From the NCBI GenBank assembly GCA_045128915.1, contig JBGVIT010000013.1, forward strand, positions 31,206 through 95,205: a stretch of DNA of 64,000 bases, given 5' to 3'. This document shows positions 32,492-41,653 of the stretch, piece by piece. A program made the translations under genes and the position numbers. The stretch's first letter is position 1. Every line of letters begins with the position of its first letter. The stretch is from RGIG9115 sp045128915 (GTDB lineage Bacteria > Bacillota > Clostridia > UBA1381). The notes under the pieces are model-generated. The model was not told the origin of the DNA and did not search any database. It worked only from the letters and a program-made list of their open reading frames with translations.

Positions 32492-34957
32492 ATGTGTATC
32501 ATAACAACTAAATGTTTAACTGAAACTATCCCCGTATTTTCCTGGATATTGAAGGAAGGAAATGACAAAAATCAACTTTCATACCACATTACCGTCAGCA
32601 CAGCTGACGGTAATGTGGTATGGGACAGCAATACTGTTTTATCTGACAATTCCACACATATAGAATACGGCGGAGAAAAACTTAAAGAAAATACAAAATA
32701 TTTTTGGAAAGTTATTGTAACTACTGATAAAGGTAAATACGAAAGTGATACTTCTCAATTTATTACTGGGCTTTATGATTTTGACAGTTTAAAATGGATT
32801 ACTGCTGATAAAGAAATCAATTCGCCCATAATAACACGCGAATTTGAGCTTGAAGAAGTTTGTGATTATGTGCCTCTGAATATATGCGGTCTTGGTTTTT
32901 TTGAGGTGTACATAAACGGCTTGAAAGTTTCTGACGAAATAATGAGCCCTGTAAGAACAGATTACAGTGATGTTATATACAAAAACCTTAAATACCCTTA
33001 TAATAGCACTACTCGAAAAACCGTAAAATATCTGTGCTATGAGGTTTCAAAGTATCTTAAAACAGGTAAAAATGAAATATCAGTGTGGCTCGGTAACGGC
33101 TGGTACAGACAAGACGGACGAATTGTTGAAGGAACATTTGATTATGGTGACGAGCTTAAAATGTTCTTCCGTCTTACAAATGGCAGTCAGGTTATAGAAA
33201 GCGACGAAAGCTGTTTATGCGAAGAAAGCCCTATTGTTTATGATAATATTTTCTACGGAGAAATTTATGATTCCCGAATTAAAGGAACTAAAAAAAGCGT
33301 AAAACTAACCTCGGCACCCACAGGGACAATTGAAAAGCAGCTATGCCCACCTGAACGAATTTTAAACACTTACATTCCCACACGCCTGAATGATGTATAT
33401 GATGCAGGAAAATGCCTTACGGGTTTTGTTGAAATCACCTGCACAGGTAAGTCGGGTGATGAGGTAGAACTATATTTTTCCGAGGATATTGATGAAAGCG
33501 GAAACCTTGATTACACATCAACTGTGGGATATGAGGAATCAGACAAAGACCAAATCCAAAAAGATGTATTTATATTAAATGGAAGTAAGGACCAGGTTTA
33601 TGTTCCAAAATTCGTTTGGCATGCATTCAGGTACTTTAAAATTGTTGCACCGGATAGTGTGAAAATCAGCGATGTAAAGGTACACTATGTATGCACTGAC
33701 CTGAAAATGAGGACATCATTTAACTGTTCTGCGGACCTTTTAAACAAAATCCATGAAATATCCGTAAATACTCAGCTTACAAACACTCACGGCTGTGTAC
33801 CGATGGATTGCCCGCACAGAGAAAGACTTGGCTATACATGCGACGGACAGCTATCCTCCCTTTCTGTTATGTATAATTTTCATGCAGAAGAGATGTACAG
33901 TAAATGGGTAAATGATATAATAAATGCCCAAAACTTAGAAACAGGATTTGTTCCCCATACTGCTCCATTTAATGGTGGCGGTGGAGGCCCTGCATGGGGC
34001 AGCGGTATAGCTGTTGTTCCTTGGAATATGTATATGCAATACGAAAACAAGGAAATTATTAAGAAGGCTGCACCTCATATAAAATTATGGATTGAATATC
34101 TGACAAAAAAAAGAGAAAATGGTCTTGTTACATGTGAAGAACCGGGAAGCTGGTGTTTAGGGGATTGGTGTATGCCGAGCAAATACCCATGGAGTGAGCC
34201 ACACCTTGATGAAATTAAAATCCCGCCTATGCTCGTAAACACTGTATATTACATCTATTGTATTGATATATACACCAAAATGCTTGATATTTTAGGCGAA
34301 AAGGTTGAAAAATGGATTGAAGAAGAAAGACTTTTATCCGTAGAAGCTGTCAACAGTCTTTTAAAAGACGGACTATATGTAACAGGCGAGCAGGGCTGTA
34401 ATCTGTTCCCTCTGTTTGTGGATATAGTGCCAAAGGAATTGGAAGCAGAAGTTCTTGAAAAAGCTATTGAAAGCATAACAAAAAACAATTTCCGTTTCGA
34501 AACAGGAATTTCGGGCACAAAATTTGTGCTGAATGTTCTTGACAAGTTTGAAAGAAACGATATTGCACTTAAAATGATGCTTGGGAGCGAATATCCAAGC
34601 CTCGGAAACATGATAAAAAATGGCGCCACTTCCCTATGGGAAACATGGGAGGGTAACGGCTCAAGAAACCATACAGCTTTTTCATCAGCAGACTCATGGC
34701 TGTTTTACGGGTTATCAGGAATTAAGCCATTGGGTGGTTATAAGGAGTTTACTCTTAAGCCATACTTTGCCAGGGAGCTTAATTTCCTTGAAACATCAAT
34801 TGAAACAGAATACGGTACAATCTCTGTCAACTGGCACAGAACAGAAAAAAATATAGAGGTAGTAATAGAAGTACCCTTCAACACAACTGCACATGTCAAC
34901 TTAAATGGTGATTGTTTTGATTTGACAGCAGGTGTTTACAAAAAAATTATAAATTAA
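32492..34957 (+). CDS. alpha-L-rhamnosidase, GH78
   Basis: 821 residues, no signal peptide, so it works on imported oligosaccharides. The catalytic loop DCPHRERLGYTCDGQ gives Asp439, Arg443, Glu444 and Asp451 with the same spacing as Asp567/Arg571/Glu572/Asp579 of Bacillus GH78; LWETWEG near residue 715 carries the probable general base. N-terminal beta domains (1-330) and C-terminal beta domain (about 745-821) are as expected. Odd: a perfect 19-bp inverted repeat lies in its codons 30-43. Co-operonic with rhaA, which takes the released rhamnose. Confidence 0.94.
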   Translation: MCIITTKCLTETIPVFSWILKEGNDKNQLSYHITVSTADGNVVWDSNTVLSDNSTHIEYGGEKLKENTKYFWKVIVTTDKGKYESDTSQFITGLYDFDSLKWITADKEINSPIITREFELEEVCDYVPLNICGLGFFEVYINGLKVSDEIMSPVRTDYSDVIYKNLKYPYNSTTRKTVKYLCYEVSKYLKTGKNEISVWLGNGWYRQDGRIVEGTFDYGDELKMFFRLTNGSQVIESDESCLCEESPIVYDNIFYGEIYDSRIKGTKKSVKLTSAPTGTIEKQLCPPERILNTYIPTRLNDVYDAGKCLTGFVEITCTGKSGDEVELYFSEDIDESGNLDYTSTVGYEESDKDQIQKDVFILNGSKDQVYVPKFVWHAFRYFKIVAPDSVKISDVKVHYVCTDLKMRTSFNCSADLLNKIHEISVNTQLTNTHGCVPMDCPHRERLGYTCDGQLSSLSVMYNFHAEEMYSKWVNDIINAQNLETGFVPHTAPFNGGGGGPAWGSGIAVVPWNMYMQYENKEIIKKAAPHIKLWIEYLTKKRENGLVTCEEPGSWCLGDWCMPSKYPWSEPHLDEIKIPPMLVNTVYYIYCIDIYTKMLDILGEKVEKWIEEERLLSVEAVNSLLKDGLYVTGEQGCNLFPLFVDIVPKELEAEVLEKAIESITKNNFRFETGISGTKFVLNVLDKFERNDIALKMMLGSEYPSLGNMIKNGATSLWETWEGNGSRNHTAFSSADSWLFYGLSGIKPLGGYKEFTLKPYFARELNFLETSIETEYGTISVNWHRTEKNIEVVIEVPFNTTAHVNLNGDCFDLTAGVYKKIIN
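32581..32621. repeat. perfect 19-bp inverted repeat inside the GH78 coding sequence
   Basis: ATACCACATTACCGTCAGC (32581-32599), three bases ACA, then its exact reverse complement (32603-32621); one more C-G pair extends it. It encodes YHITVSTADGNVVW, so the palindrome is compatible with the protein. In the transcript this would form a very stable hairpin about 90 bases after the start codon. Confidence 0.9.
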
Positions 34958-34970
34958 GGAGCAATAAATT

Positions 34971-35945
34971 ATGATTACTAAACGTGCTTATCTTACAGAA
35001 AAGAGAAAGTTTACAATTAAAGAAGTAGATTTAAAGCCGGAAGCAGACGAGGTTCTTGTAAAGGTGGCAGTATGCGGTCTATGTAACTGGGAGCTTAACT
35101 TCTGGCAATCAAACGGCGGAATGTACTCTGAGTTTCCTGCAAAACTCGGACACGAATGGAGCGGCGAAGTAATTGAAGTAGGTGAAAATGTTACAAGGTT
35201 CAAGCCCGGTGATAAAATTACATCTTACGAATTCGGCGGCTTTGGAAAATATAATGTAGCTAAAGAAAGTATGTGCTACAAAGTAAACCCTGAAGTAAAA
35301 TACATAAATGCAATGGGTGAGCCGATTAAATGTATTGCTACAACGCTTGCAGGTGCAGCACCAAAGGTTGGTGACACAGGCGTTATTGTGGGCTGCGGAG
35401 CTATGGGGCAATGGTGTATTCAGTCACTTGCAGGCAACTCTCTTTCCCAACTTATTGCAATAGACATTGATGACAAAAAACTTGAGCTTGCAAAAATGCA
35501 CGGTGCCACACATACTATCAACTCAAAGACAGAAAATGCCGAGGAAAGAATAAAAGAAATAACAGGCGGCGTTATGGCAGACTTTGTAATTGAAGGAACA
35601 GGCGTAGAACAAGTGCTCAGTACCTGTACATGTTATCTTAAAGACAGAGGCAGGCTTATAATCATGAGTTCACACGAAAAGCCTGTGAAGGAATTTGATT
35701 TTAGTCCTGTATTTGGCAGAGGTTTATCAATAATCGGCACCTCCCCATCATTCTCTGTAGATCCGGAAGAAGATTTAAGACGTGCCGCTATGCTGATTAA
35801 CAATGGTGCAATCAACAACGAGGCGCTTATTTCTCACAAGTTCGACCTTGAAGATATCAACAAGGCGTTTGACACTTTGGAAAACAAGCCTGCAGGCTAT
35901 ATAAAAGGTATTATTGTTTGTAATAAGGATATGATAGAAAAATAA
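34971..35945 (+). CDS. zinc-type medium-chain alcohol dehydrogenase
   Basis: 324 residues. The catalytic zinc site is given by CGLCNWELNFW (Cys) and LGHEWSGEV (His-Glu); the structural-zinc four-cysteine loop is missing. Rossmann motif VIVGCGAMGQWCI (residues about 138-150) with AIDIDDKKLELA, where the acidic end suggests NAD. Related to threonine/sorbitol-dehydrogenase-like proteins. In the operon, 13 bases after GH78. It may reduce or oxidise a keto-deoxysugar before RhaA. Confidence 0.9.
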   Translation: MITKRAYLTEKRKFTIKEVDLKPEADEVLVKVAVCGLCNWELNFWQSNGGMYSEFPAKLGHEWSGEVIEVGENVTRFKPGDKITSYEFGGFGKYNVAKESMCYKVNPEVKYINAMGEPIKCIATTLAGAAPKVGDTGVIVGCGAMGQWCIQSLAGNSLSQLIAIDIDDKKLELAKMHGATHTINSKTENAEERIKEITGGVMADFVIEGTGVEQVLSTCTCYLKDRGRLIIMSSHEKPVKEFDFSPVFGRGLSIIGTSPSFSVDPEEDLRRAAMLINNGAINNEALISHKFDLEDINKAFDTLENKPAGYIKGIIVCNKDMIEK

Positions 35946-35968
35946 TTTCATAAAAAGGAGGAAAACAT

Positions 35969-36604
35969 ATGAAGCTTTATAAGGTAACCGACTGTGAATT
36001 TTCAGAATATGGAAAAATATTAGAAGGTTATTGCTACGAGGAATTGGCAAAACACATGGAAACTACCGAAATCCCCGAAACAGGCATTGTTTATGAGGCA
36101 TCTTTCGATAAATTAGAACAAACAGAAGCTGCTGAACAAATGTGTCTGCGGGGTTTTGGCGGATATCCGGTTCAACTGGGATATGTCAACGGAAAAAACC
36201 ATACAATGAACTGCTTAGAATACCACAAAAGCAGCGAATTCAACATTGCATTGGACGATATGATTCTGGTTTTGGGAAAAGAGCAGGATATCATAGATGG
36301 CAAAGTAGATTCAGCATTGTGTAAAGCCTTTTTAGTACCGGCAGGAACAGGTGTGGAATTGTATGGAACTACCCTACATTATGCACCATTTAATGTAAAT
36401 CCGAAAGGCTATCGTGCTATTTGTGTTTTACCTAAAGGTACCAATGCTCCCAAAAGAGAATTTACAGTAAAATCAATTGAGGATAAGTTCTGTTTTGGAG
36501 TCAACAAATGGCTTTTGGCACATCCTGATGCCCCTGAAGTAAAAGACGGCGCTTACGTTGGAATCAACGGTGCAAATATTACAATTTCTATGTTGGAGGG
36601 ATAA
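35969..36604 (+). CDS. DUF4867 family protein
   Basis: 211 residues, cytoplasmic. It matches DUF4867 proteins, a cupin-like family known from sugar-catabolism operons and without assigned reaction: MKLYKVTDCEFSEYGKIL at the start, FGGYPVQLGYVNGKN and EYHKSSEFN in the middle, FLVPAGTGVELYGTTLHYAP with a cupin-style His near residue 140. It directly precedes rhaA (3 bases), so a role in rhamnose or deoxysugar metabolism, perhaps as epimerase or mutarotase, is plausible. Confidence 0.8.
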   Translation: MKLYKVTDCEFSEYGKILEGYCYEELAKHMETTEIPETGIVYEASFDKLEQTEAAEQMCLRGFGGYPVQLGYVNGKNHTMNCLEYHKSSEFNIALDDMILVLGKEQDIIDGKVDSALCKAFLVPAGTGVELYGTTLHYAPFNVNPKGYRAICVLPKGTNAPKREFTVKSIEDKFCFGVNKWLLAHPDAPEVKDGAYVGINGANITISMLEG

Positions 36605-36607
36605 CAA

Positions 36608-37891
36608 ATGAATGAACAAAGAATATTAAAAGCTTACGAAAATGCAAAAGAAGTATATGCCGAATACGGTGTAGATACTGATGCCGTGCTCAAAAAATTT
36701 CACACAATTCCCATTTCCATTCCATGTTGGCAAGGGGATGACATCGTCGGTTTTGAAAGCAGTGGTGCAGGAGCAAGTGGCGGATTGATGGTTACAGGAA
36801 ACTATCCCGGAAGACCTCGCAATCCTGAAGAATATCGCATGGATTTAGAAAAGTTTATTTCGTATGTTCCGGGAGCTTTAAAGGTTAATTTGCATTCAAG
36901 CTACGGAGAAAATTACGAAAAAGATATCGACCGTGATGAATATGCTCCCCGCCATTTTGCAAACTGGATTGCATGGGCAAAAGCAAATGGCGTCGGTCTG
37001 GATATGAATGCCACTACTTTTTCACATCCATATGCAAATGATGGTCTGACCATTTCTCATCCCGATGAAAAAATCCGTAGTTTTTGGGTGAAGCATATGC
37101 AGGCTGTTCGTGAAATTGCGGAAGCTATCGGAAAAGAATTAGAAACTCCTTGCGTTTTCAACACCTGGGTACAAGACGGGATGAAGGATATGCCTGCAAA
37201 CCGTATGAAATACAGAGAACTTATGAAACAATCTTTTGATGAGATTTTTTCAAAGAAGAAAATTTCAACAGATTATGTGTATGACGCTTTAGAACCCAAG
37301 CTTTTTGCAGTAGGAGTGGAAGAATATACAGTTGGTTCAAATGACTTTTATTTATCTTACCATGGTCATGCAAGAGCAAATGGTATAGGTAATACTATTA
37401 TGAACCTCGATTTAGGGCATTTCCACTGTGAAGAAAATGTCAGTGACAAGATTTCTTCTGTTATGGTATTCTCCGACCGCTTTATGGCTCATCTTACACG
37501 TGGAATTCGTTGGGATTCTGACCATGTGGTGTTAAATGATGAAAAGACAAATAATATGATGCGCGAAATCGTACGTTGCGGCGTACTTGATAATGCATTT
37601 ATTGGCACAGATTATTTTGACGCTTCCATCAACCGAGTTGCAGCATGGACTATCGGCACCCGTGCTACAAAAAAAGCTCTTCTTGCAGCTATGTTAGAGC
37701 CTGTTTCTATGCTACATAAGGCAGAGGATGAGGGTGACTACACTCTTCGTCTTGCATTGATGGATGAGTTCAAAGGATTACCCTCAAACAGCGTATGGGA
37801 GTATTATTGCTTAACAAATAACATTTTTAACAATGAACAATGGTTAACCGATCTTAGGCAATACGAAAAAGATGTTATGTTTAAAAGATGA
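36608..37891 (+). CDS. rhaA: L-rhamnose isomerase
   Basis: 427 residues, the usual family length. Converts L-rhamnose to L-rhamnulose with a divalent metal. Recognised by IPCWQGDDIVGFE near the N terminus, NTWVQDGMKDMPANR, VYDALEPKLFA, NLDLGHFHCEENVSDKISS and WDSDHVV, the metal- and substrate-binding stretches of RhaA. Follows the DUF4867 gene by 3 bases. No rhaB kinase or rhaD aldolase is present in the window, so the pathway must be completed elsewhere. Confidence 0.95.
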   Translation: MNEQRILKAYENAKEVYAEYGVDTDAVLKKFHTIPISIPCWQGDDIVGFESSGAGASGGLMVTGNYPGRPRNPEEYRMDLEKFISYVPGALKVNLHSSYGENYEKDIDRDEYAPRHFANWIAWAKANGVGLDMNATTFSHPYANDGLTISHPDEKIRSFWVKHMQAVREIAEAIGKELETPCVFNTWVQDGMKDMPANRMKYRELMKQSFDEIFSKKKISTDYVYDALEPKLFAVGVEEYTVGSNDFYLSYHGHARANGIGNTIMNLDLGHFHCEENVSDKISSVMVFSDRFMAHLTRGIRWDSDHVVLNDEKTNNMMREIVRCGVLDNAFIGTDYFDASINRVAAWTIGTRATKKALLAAMLEPVSMLHKAEDEGDYTLRLALMDEFKGLPSNSVWEYYCLTNNIFNNEQWLTDLRQYEKDVMFKR

Positions 37892-37987
37892 TTTATAAGC
37901 TTATTGTCCAAATTAAACATATGGAGTGCTGTGTGCTACTATGTCGGAACAAGTAAAAAATATGATAAGATAAGAAAGGTAATCATT

Positions 37988-38683
37988 ATGGAACAATGGA
38001 AAGGCAAAAAATGGTATTGTTATGGAACTTCTATGACAGCTAATTCGTTTGTTGGAAAATATATAGGTCTAAAATCAGATGGCACAATTAATGGTGGCAA
38101 AACAGGATATTACTCTGAAAAACTAAGCCAGTTGTCAGGTCTTGTTGAACATAACTTTGGCAAAGCTGGTAGCGGCATTATTCCGAAGCTACACGGAGAA
38201 GATAGTATCAAATCAAGATGTATGTGCCTTACTGACGGGAAAGCTGATGCAGATTTAATCACAGTTGAAATTATCCCTAATGATACAGAGGGAGAACTTG
38301 GTGAGGTAACAGATGTATGCGATGAAACTTTCTGTGGAAACCTTAATCAAATCATTGAATATCTGCTCACAAACACAAATGCTACTATTGTTATTCTGAC
38401 TGCATCACGGAGTCGATATCAGCATGATGATGCTAATGTAAAACATACTCCCACAAGTCACACTATAAAAAAATGGTTGGAGTGGGAAGATTCAGTTGCT
38501 ACCATTTGCCGTATGCATGGCATTCAGTATTGGAACGGCGCAAGCGAGTCGTGTCTAGGATATTATCGTACTATCAAAGATGACACACTCGTACAAGACC
38601 AAATACATTTAACAGAAAAAGGTGGAGAAATTCTTGCAAAATATTTTTGGGGAAAGTTAAAGAATATATACCCTAACGAATAA
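37988..38683 (+). CDS. SGNH/GDSL-type hydrolase
   Basis: 231 residues. Block I reads YCYGTSMTANS, with Ser as nucleophile (GTSMT for the usual GDSIT); block V is DQIHLTEKG with the Asp-x-x-His pair. The Gly and Asn blocks are less clear (HNFGKAGSG; IIPNDTEGE). The start ATG 37988 lies eight bases after AAAGG; a 28-codon upstream extension has no ribosome site. Likely deacylates an acetylated sugar. Last gene of the rhamnosidase operon, before the 38921 terminator. Confidence 0.82.
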   Translation: MEQWKGKKWYCYGTSMTANSFVGKYIGLKSDGTINGGKTGYYSEKLSQLSGLVEHNFGKAGSGIIPKLHGEDSIKSRCMCLTDGKADADLITVEIIPNDTEGELGEVTDVCDETFCGNLNQIIEYLLTNTNATIVILTASRSRYQHDDANVKHTPTSHTIKKWLEWEDSVATICRMHGIQYWNGASESCLGYYRTIKDDTLVQDQIHLTEKGGEILAKYFWGKLKNIYPNE

Positions 38684-39075
38684 ATTTTTAATACTGTCGC
38701 AGACTACATCCAAAACAGTTCGGCCTAAATAACATATTGCCATAGCTTTATATCAAAAAAGTAGCTGTTCAAAACCCACACAAATTTCAAAGAGGCTGTG
38801 AGACTGTCCAAAATTTTGTGTAAATTCTTAAATAGTCCTCCAAGATGATATCGTCGTGAATGGGGACAAATACATTCTCAGTTTGAAATATTCTTAGCAG
38901 ACAGACTGTCAAATTAACGTAAAAATACGAGCACGTCAAGAGCGCATCTGACGTGCTCGTATTTTTATGTTATATTGTAGCTGAGGGGTAAAATCCTGAA
39001 ATGTGGATTTCGCCCCCAAAAAAACTTAGATTATATTATCATTTTGGAGTTCACACAAAATCGGGGGGACATACC
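38684..39075. other. convergent intergenic region with IS remnant and terminator
   Basis: Between two convergent transcription units. Apart from the dead IS256-type element and its internal strong terminator (both listed) I see nothing coding. Confidence 0.6.
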
Positions 39076-39076
39076 C
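38792..39076 (+). mobile_element. internally deleted IS256-family element
   Basis: Left end GAGACTGTCCAAAATTTTGTGTAAA (38800-38824, read here as 5'-GAGACTGTCC, then AAAATTTTGTGTAAA) is matched in inverse orientation by 39050-39076 (ATTTTGTGT block and GGGACATACCC). Bases 38858-38917 encode EWGQIHSQFEIFLADRLSN and a stop, the typical C terminus of IS256-type transposases. Nearly all of the transposase gene is lost, so it is immobile without help. The right end touches the stop codon of the GH3 gene. Confidence 0.65.
38921..38966. terminator. strong bidirectional terminator
   Basis: AAAAATACGAGCACGTCA (38921-38938), a ten-base loop and the exact complement (38949-38966) make an 18-bp stem with T-runs on both strands. 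It separates the plus-strand rhamnosidase operon from the minus-strand GH3 gene. Confidence 0.92.
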
Positions 39077-41133
39077 TACTTGACAAATATGCTATCTTTC
39101 AAATATTCTTCCGAATTTGCACCAACCATTATTTCAAACTCGCCGGGTTCAACAATATATTCGAGTTTTCTGTTGTAGAATCCCAATGTATTTATATCAA
39201 GCGGAATTTCAACAGTTACTTTCTGACCGGATTTAACAAATACTTTTTTAAATCCTTTTAATTCTTTTATCGGTCGAACACTGCTTGCAACGAGATCTCT
39301 TATGTATAACTGTACGATTTCTTCTCCGTCATGTTCTCCAGCATTTTCAACATCAATCGCAATTCTTATTTCGTCATTAATGTCAGGATTTTTGTTCGAT
39401 ATTCTAAGATTGGAATACTCATAATTTGTATATGATAATCCAAATCCAAATGGATAATACGGCGGTGTTATTTTTGAATCAATATATTTTGTCGACCATC
39501 TTTGATCATCACCTGTCGGTCTGCCTGTATTGTTCTTATTGTAGTAGAGCGGCTGTTGTCCCACAGATTCCGGGAAAGAACTTACAAGCTTTGCTGAAGG
39601 ATTAAATTCTCCAAACAGCACAGACTTATATGCATTTCCTGCTTCTGTTCCCAACGCGCCGGAAAAGAGCAATGCATCAGACAACTCGCTTACTTCCTTA
39701 AGCACAAGCGGTCTGCCCGAATTCACGATTGTTACAAGCTTCTTGCCCGCTTTTTTTATGTTTCTTAAAAGTTCTATATCCTCTTCCGGCACAACATCTC
39801 TTGCTCTGCTTTTCGCTTCGCCGTTCATTTTACGAGTTTCACCAATAAAAGCAATAACAATATCTGAATTAGAATAATTATCATCCGCCATCGGCACACT
39901 AAGTGCATCAAACAACGATACACAATCATCTGCATTACCCCGACCTGCCCAGCCACCAAGCATTTCTTCTCTGTTATCTGCCAATTTTCCTGCAAGAGCT
40001 ATTTTTTCTGTACTGAGCGGCAAAACATTATCATTTTTAAGCAAGACTATTGATTTTTTTGCTGCTTCCAATGACAATTCCCGTGCCTCATCAGTTAACA
40101 ATACAGCATTTGCTTTATCTATATTCTTATAAGGATTTTCAAAAAGACCAAGGTCATATTTAACCTCAAGAACTCGTCTTACACTTTTGTCTAATGTTTC
40201 TATCGAAACAAGACCTTCGTTTACTAATTCTTCTAAATTTTCTGAATATGTAAATATACCATTGGACATTTCCATATCAAGGCCTGCATTTATTGCTGTT
40301 TTTGCTGTGTCTTTATAATTTTCAGTAAAACCGTGAACAAGTAGCTGACTGCAAGAACCAGCATCGGAAAGTGTAAATCCTTCAAAATTAAGTTTATCTC
40401 TCAAAACATCGGTAAGAAGATATTTACTTCCTGTACAAGGTTCTCCGTTTAAATCATGGAATGCGGTCATAATTGAGCGTGTTCCTGCTTTGATAGCCGC
40501 TTCAAATGGTGGAATGTATGTATTAAACAGGTTTTGTTCTGAAATATCTACACTATTATAATCTCGCCCACCAATTCCTGCACCATAAGCAATAAAATGC
40601 TTTGTACATGCAGCGCAGTGTTCTCCATCAGCTAAGTCTTCTCCCTGAATACCTAAAACTCTTGCTTCAGCAAATTTGGATCCAAGATATGTATCTTCTC
40701 CTGCACCTTCATAAATTCTTCCCCATCTTGAATCCCTCGAAATATCAACCATCGGTGCAAATATTAAATTTACACCATTGTATGCCGCTTCCTTTGTCGA
40801 TAACGAAGAAGTTCTTTTTGCTAATTCAGGTTCCCATGAGCAAGCCTCCGACCATGGTGTCGGGAATACTGTTTTGAATCCGTGAATTACATCATATCCA
40901 AGCAACAAAGGAATTCCAAGCCTTGTTTCTTCAACGGCAACCTTTTGCAATTCATTTGTTTTATTTACATCCGTTATTCCAAGAAATGAACCTATGCCGC
41001 CCTTTCTCAATATATCCCAGCCAATCTTGTAGCTTTCATCATAAATTGAATTACCGCATTGATTAAGCTGTCCAACTTTTTCTGCAACAGTCATTTTTTG
41101 CATTAAATTATCAATAAATTCATTTTTATTCAT
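39076..41133 (-). CDS. beta-glucosidase/xylosidase, GH3
   Basis: 685 residues, no signal peptide. N-terminal (beta/alpha)8 domain with DVIHGFKTVFPTP, TKHFIAYG (Lys178-His179) and the nucleophile Asp257 in FTLSDAGSC; second alpha/beta sandwich domain (about 370-560) with KSIVLLKNDNVLPL and GETRKMNGEAKSRA; C-terminal fibronectin-III-like domain (about 600-680). The usual SDW after the nucleophile is SDA. Stand-alone gene. Substrate could be beta-glucoside or beta-xyloside. Confidence 0.94.
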   Translation of the reverse strand: MNKNEFIDNLMQKMTVAEKVGQLNQCGNSIYDESYKIGWDILRKGGIGSFLGITDVNKTNELQKVAVEETRLGIPLLLGYDVIHGFKTVFPTPWSEACSWEPELAKRTSSLSTKEAAYNGVNLIFAPMVDISRDSRWGRIYEGAGEDTYLGSKFAEARVLGIQGEDLADGEHCAACTKHFIAYGAGIGGRDYNSVDISEQNLFNTYIPPFEAAIKAGTRSIMTAFHDLNGEPCTGSKYLLTDVLRDKLNFEGFTLSDAGSCSQLLVHGFTENYKDTAKTAINAGLDMEMSNGIFTYSENLEELVNEGLVSIETLDKSVRRVLEVKYDLGLFENPYKNIDKANAVLLTDEARELSLEAAKKSIVLLKNDNVLPLSTEKIALAGKLADNREEMLGGWAGRGNADDCVSLFDALSVPMADDNYSNSDIVIAFIGETRKMNGEAKSRARDVVPEEDIELLRNIKKAGKKLVTIVNSGRPLVLKEVSELSDALLFSGALGTEAGNAYKSVLFGEFNPSAKLVSSFPESVGQQPLYYNKNNTGRPTGDDQRWSTKYIDSKITPPYYPFGFGLSYTNYEYSNLRISNKNPDINDEIRIAIDVENAGEHDGEEIVQLYIRDLVASSVRPIKELKGFKKVFVKSGQKVTVEIPLDINTLGFYNRKLEYIVEPGEFEIMVGANSEEYLKDSIFVK

Positions 41134-41653
41134 ATCATCAACCTCATTCTTTTAAAATATTATCGCAAACTTTCAGCCATTCTTCCGCTATTATTTTATG
41201 TCCTTTTTATTCTGTTTTATTGTTGTAAATAGCCTAAAATGCCCGATTTTTTGTTCCTGTTGGTAGAATACCCTTTATATCTACCTTTACATATCGTTTT
41301 TACATTTTTATAAAGTCGGCTCACCCCCGCATAAACGCTGAGAAATCATGCTTGTATCTAAATGATACTCCTTGTAATTGCATCGCATAAGGTTTAGATG
41401 CAGGCCTTTCGGTGTCAAGTTCATATTAAGATAGAACAAAAAACTCCGCACAACATAACATTTATTTCCCTCTTAATATAAAAAAATCAGATACTAAGCA
41501 AATAATTGCCGATAGTTATATTATACTCTCTATTACTTTTCCTCAATTTTTATCATTTTCCCAGAGCTTGTTTATTTGAGAAATAGTTTCTCGCACCAAC
41601 AGGTCTCCGCCTTCATAGCCGACAACACGCTTGTGATATATGAATTTGCTATT
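41134..41653. other. intergenic region upstream of GH3 with a gene remnant and a repeat copy
   Basis: No complete gene. On the minus strand about 41551-41650 reads KFIYHKRVVGYEGGDLLVRE then TISQINKLWENDKN and a stop, which looks like the C terminus of a lost protein, perhaps a regulator; the family is not certain. A 26-bp repeat copy is at 41377-41402. Confidence 0.4.
41377..41402. repeat. 26-bp repeat shared with 12581-12606
   Basis: ATTGCATCGCATAAGGTTTAGATGCA in two parts: ATTGCATCG and CATAAGGTTTAGATGCA. The latter 17 bases are identical at 12590-12606. The unit lies in non-coding sequence both times. Confidence 0.5.
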
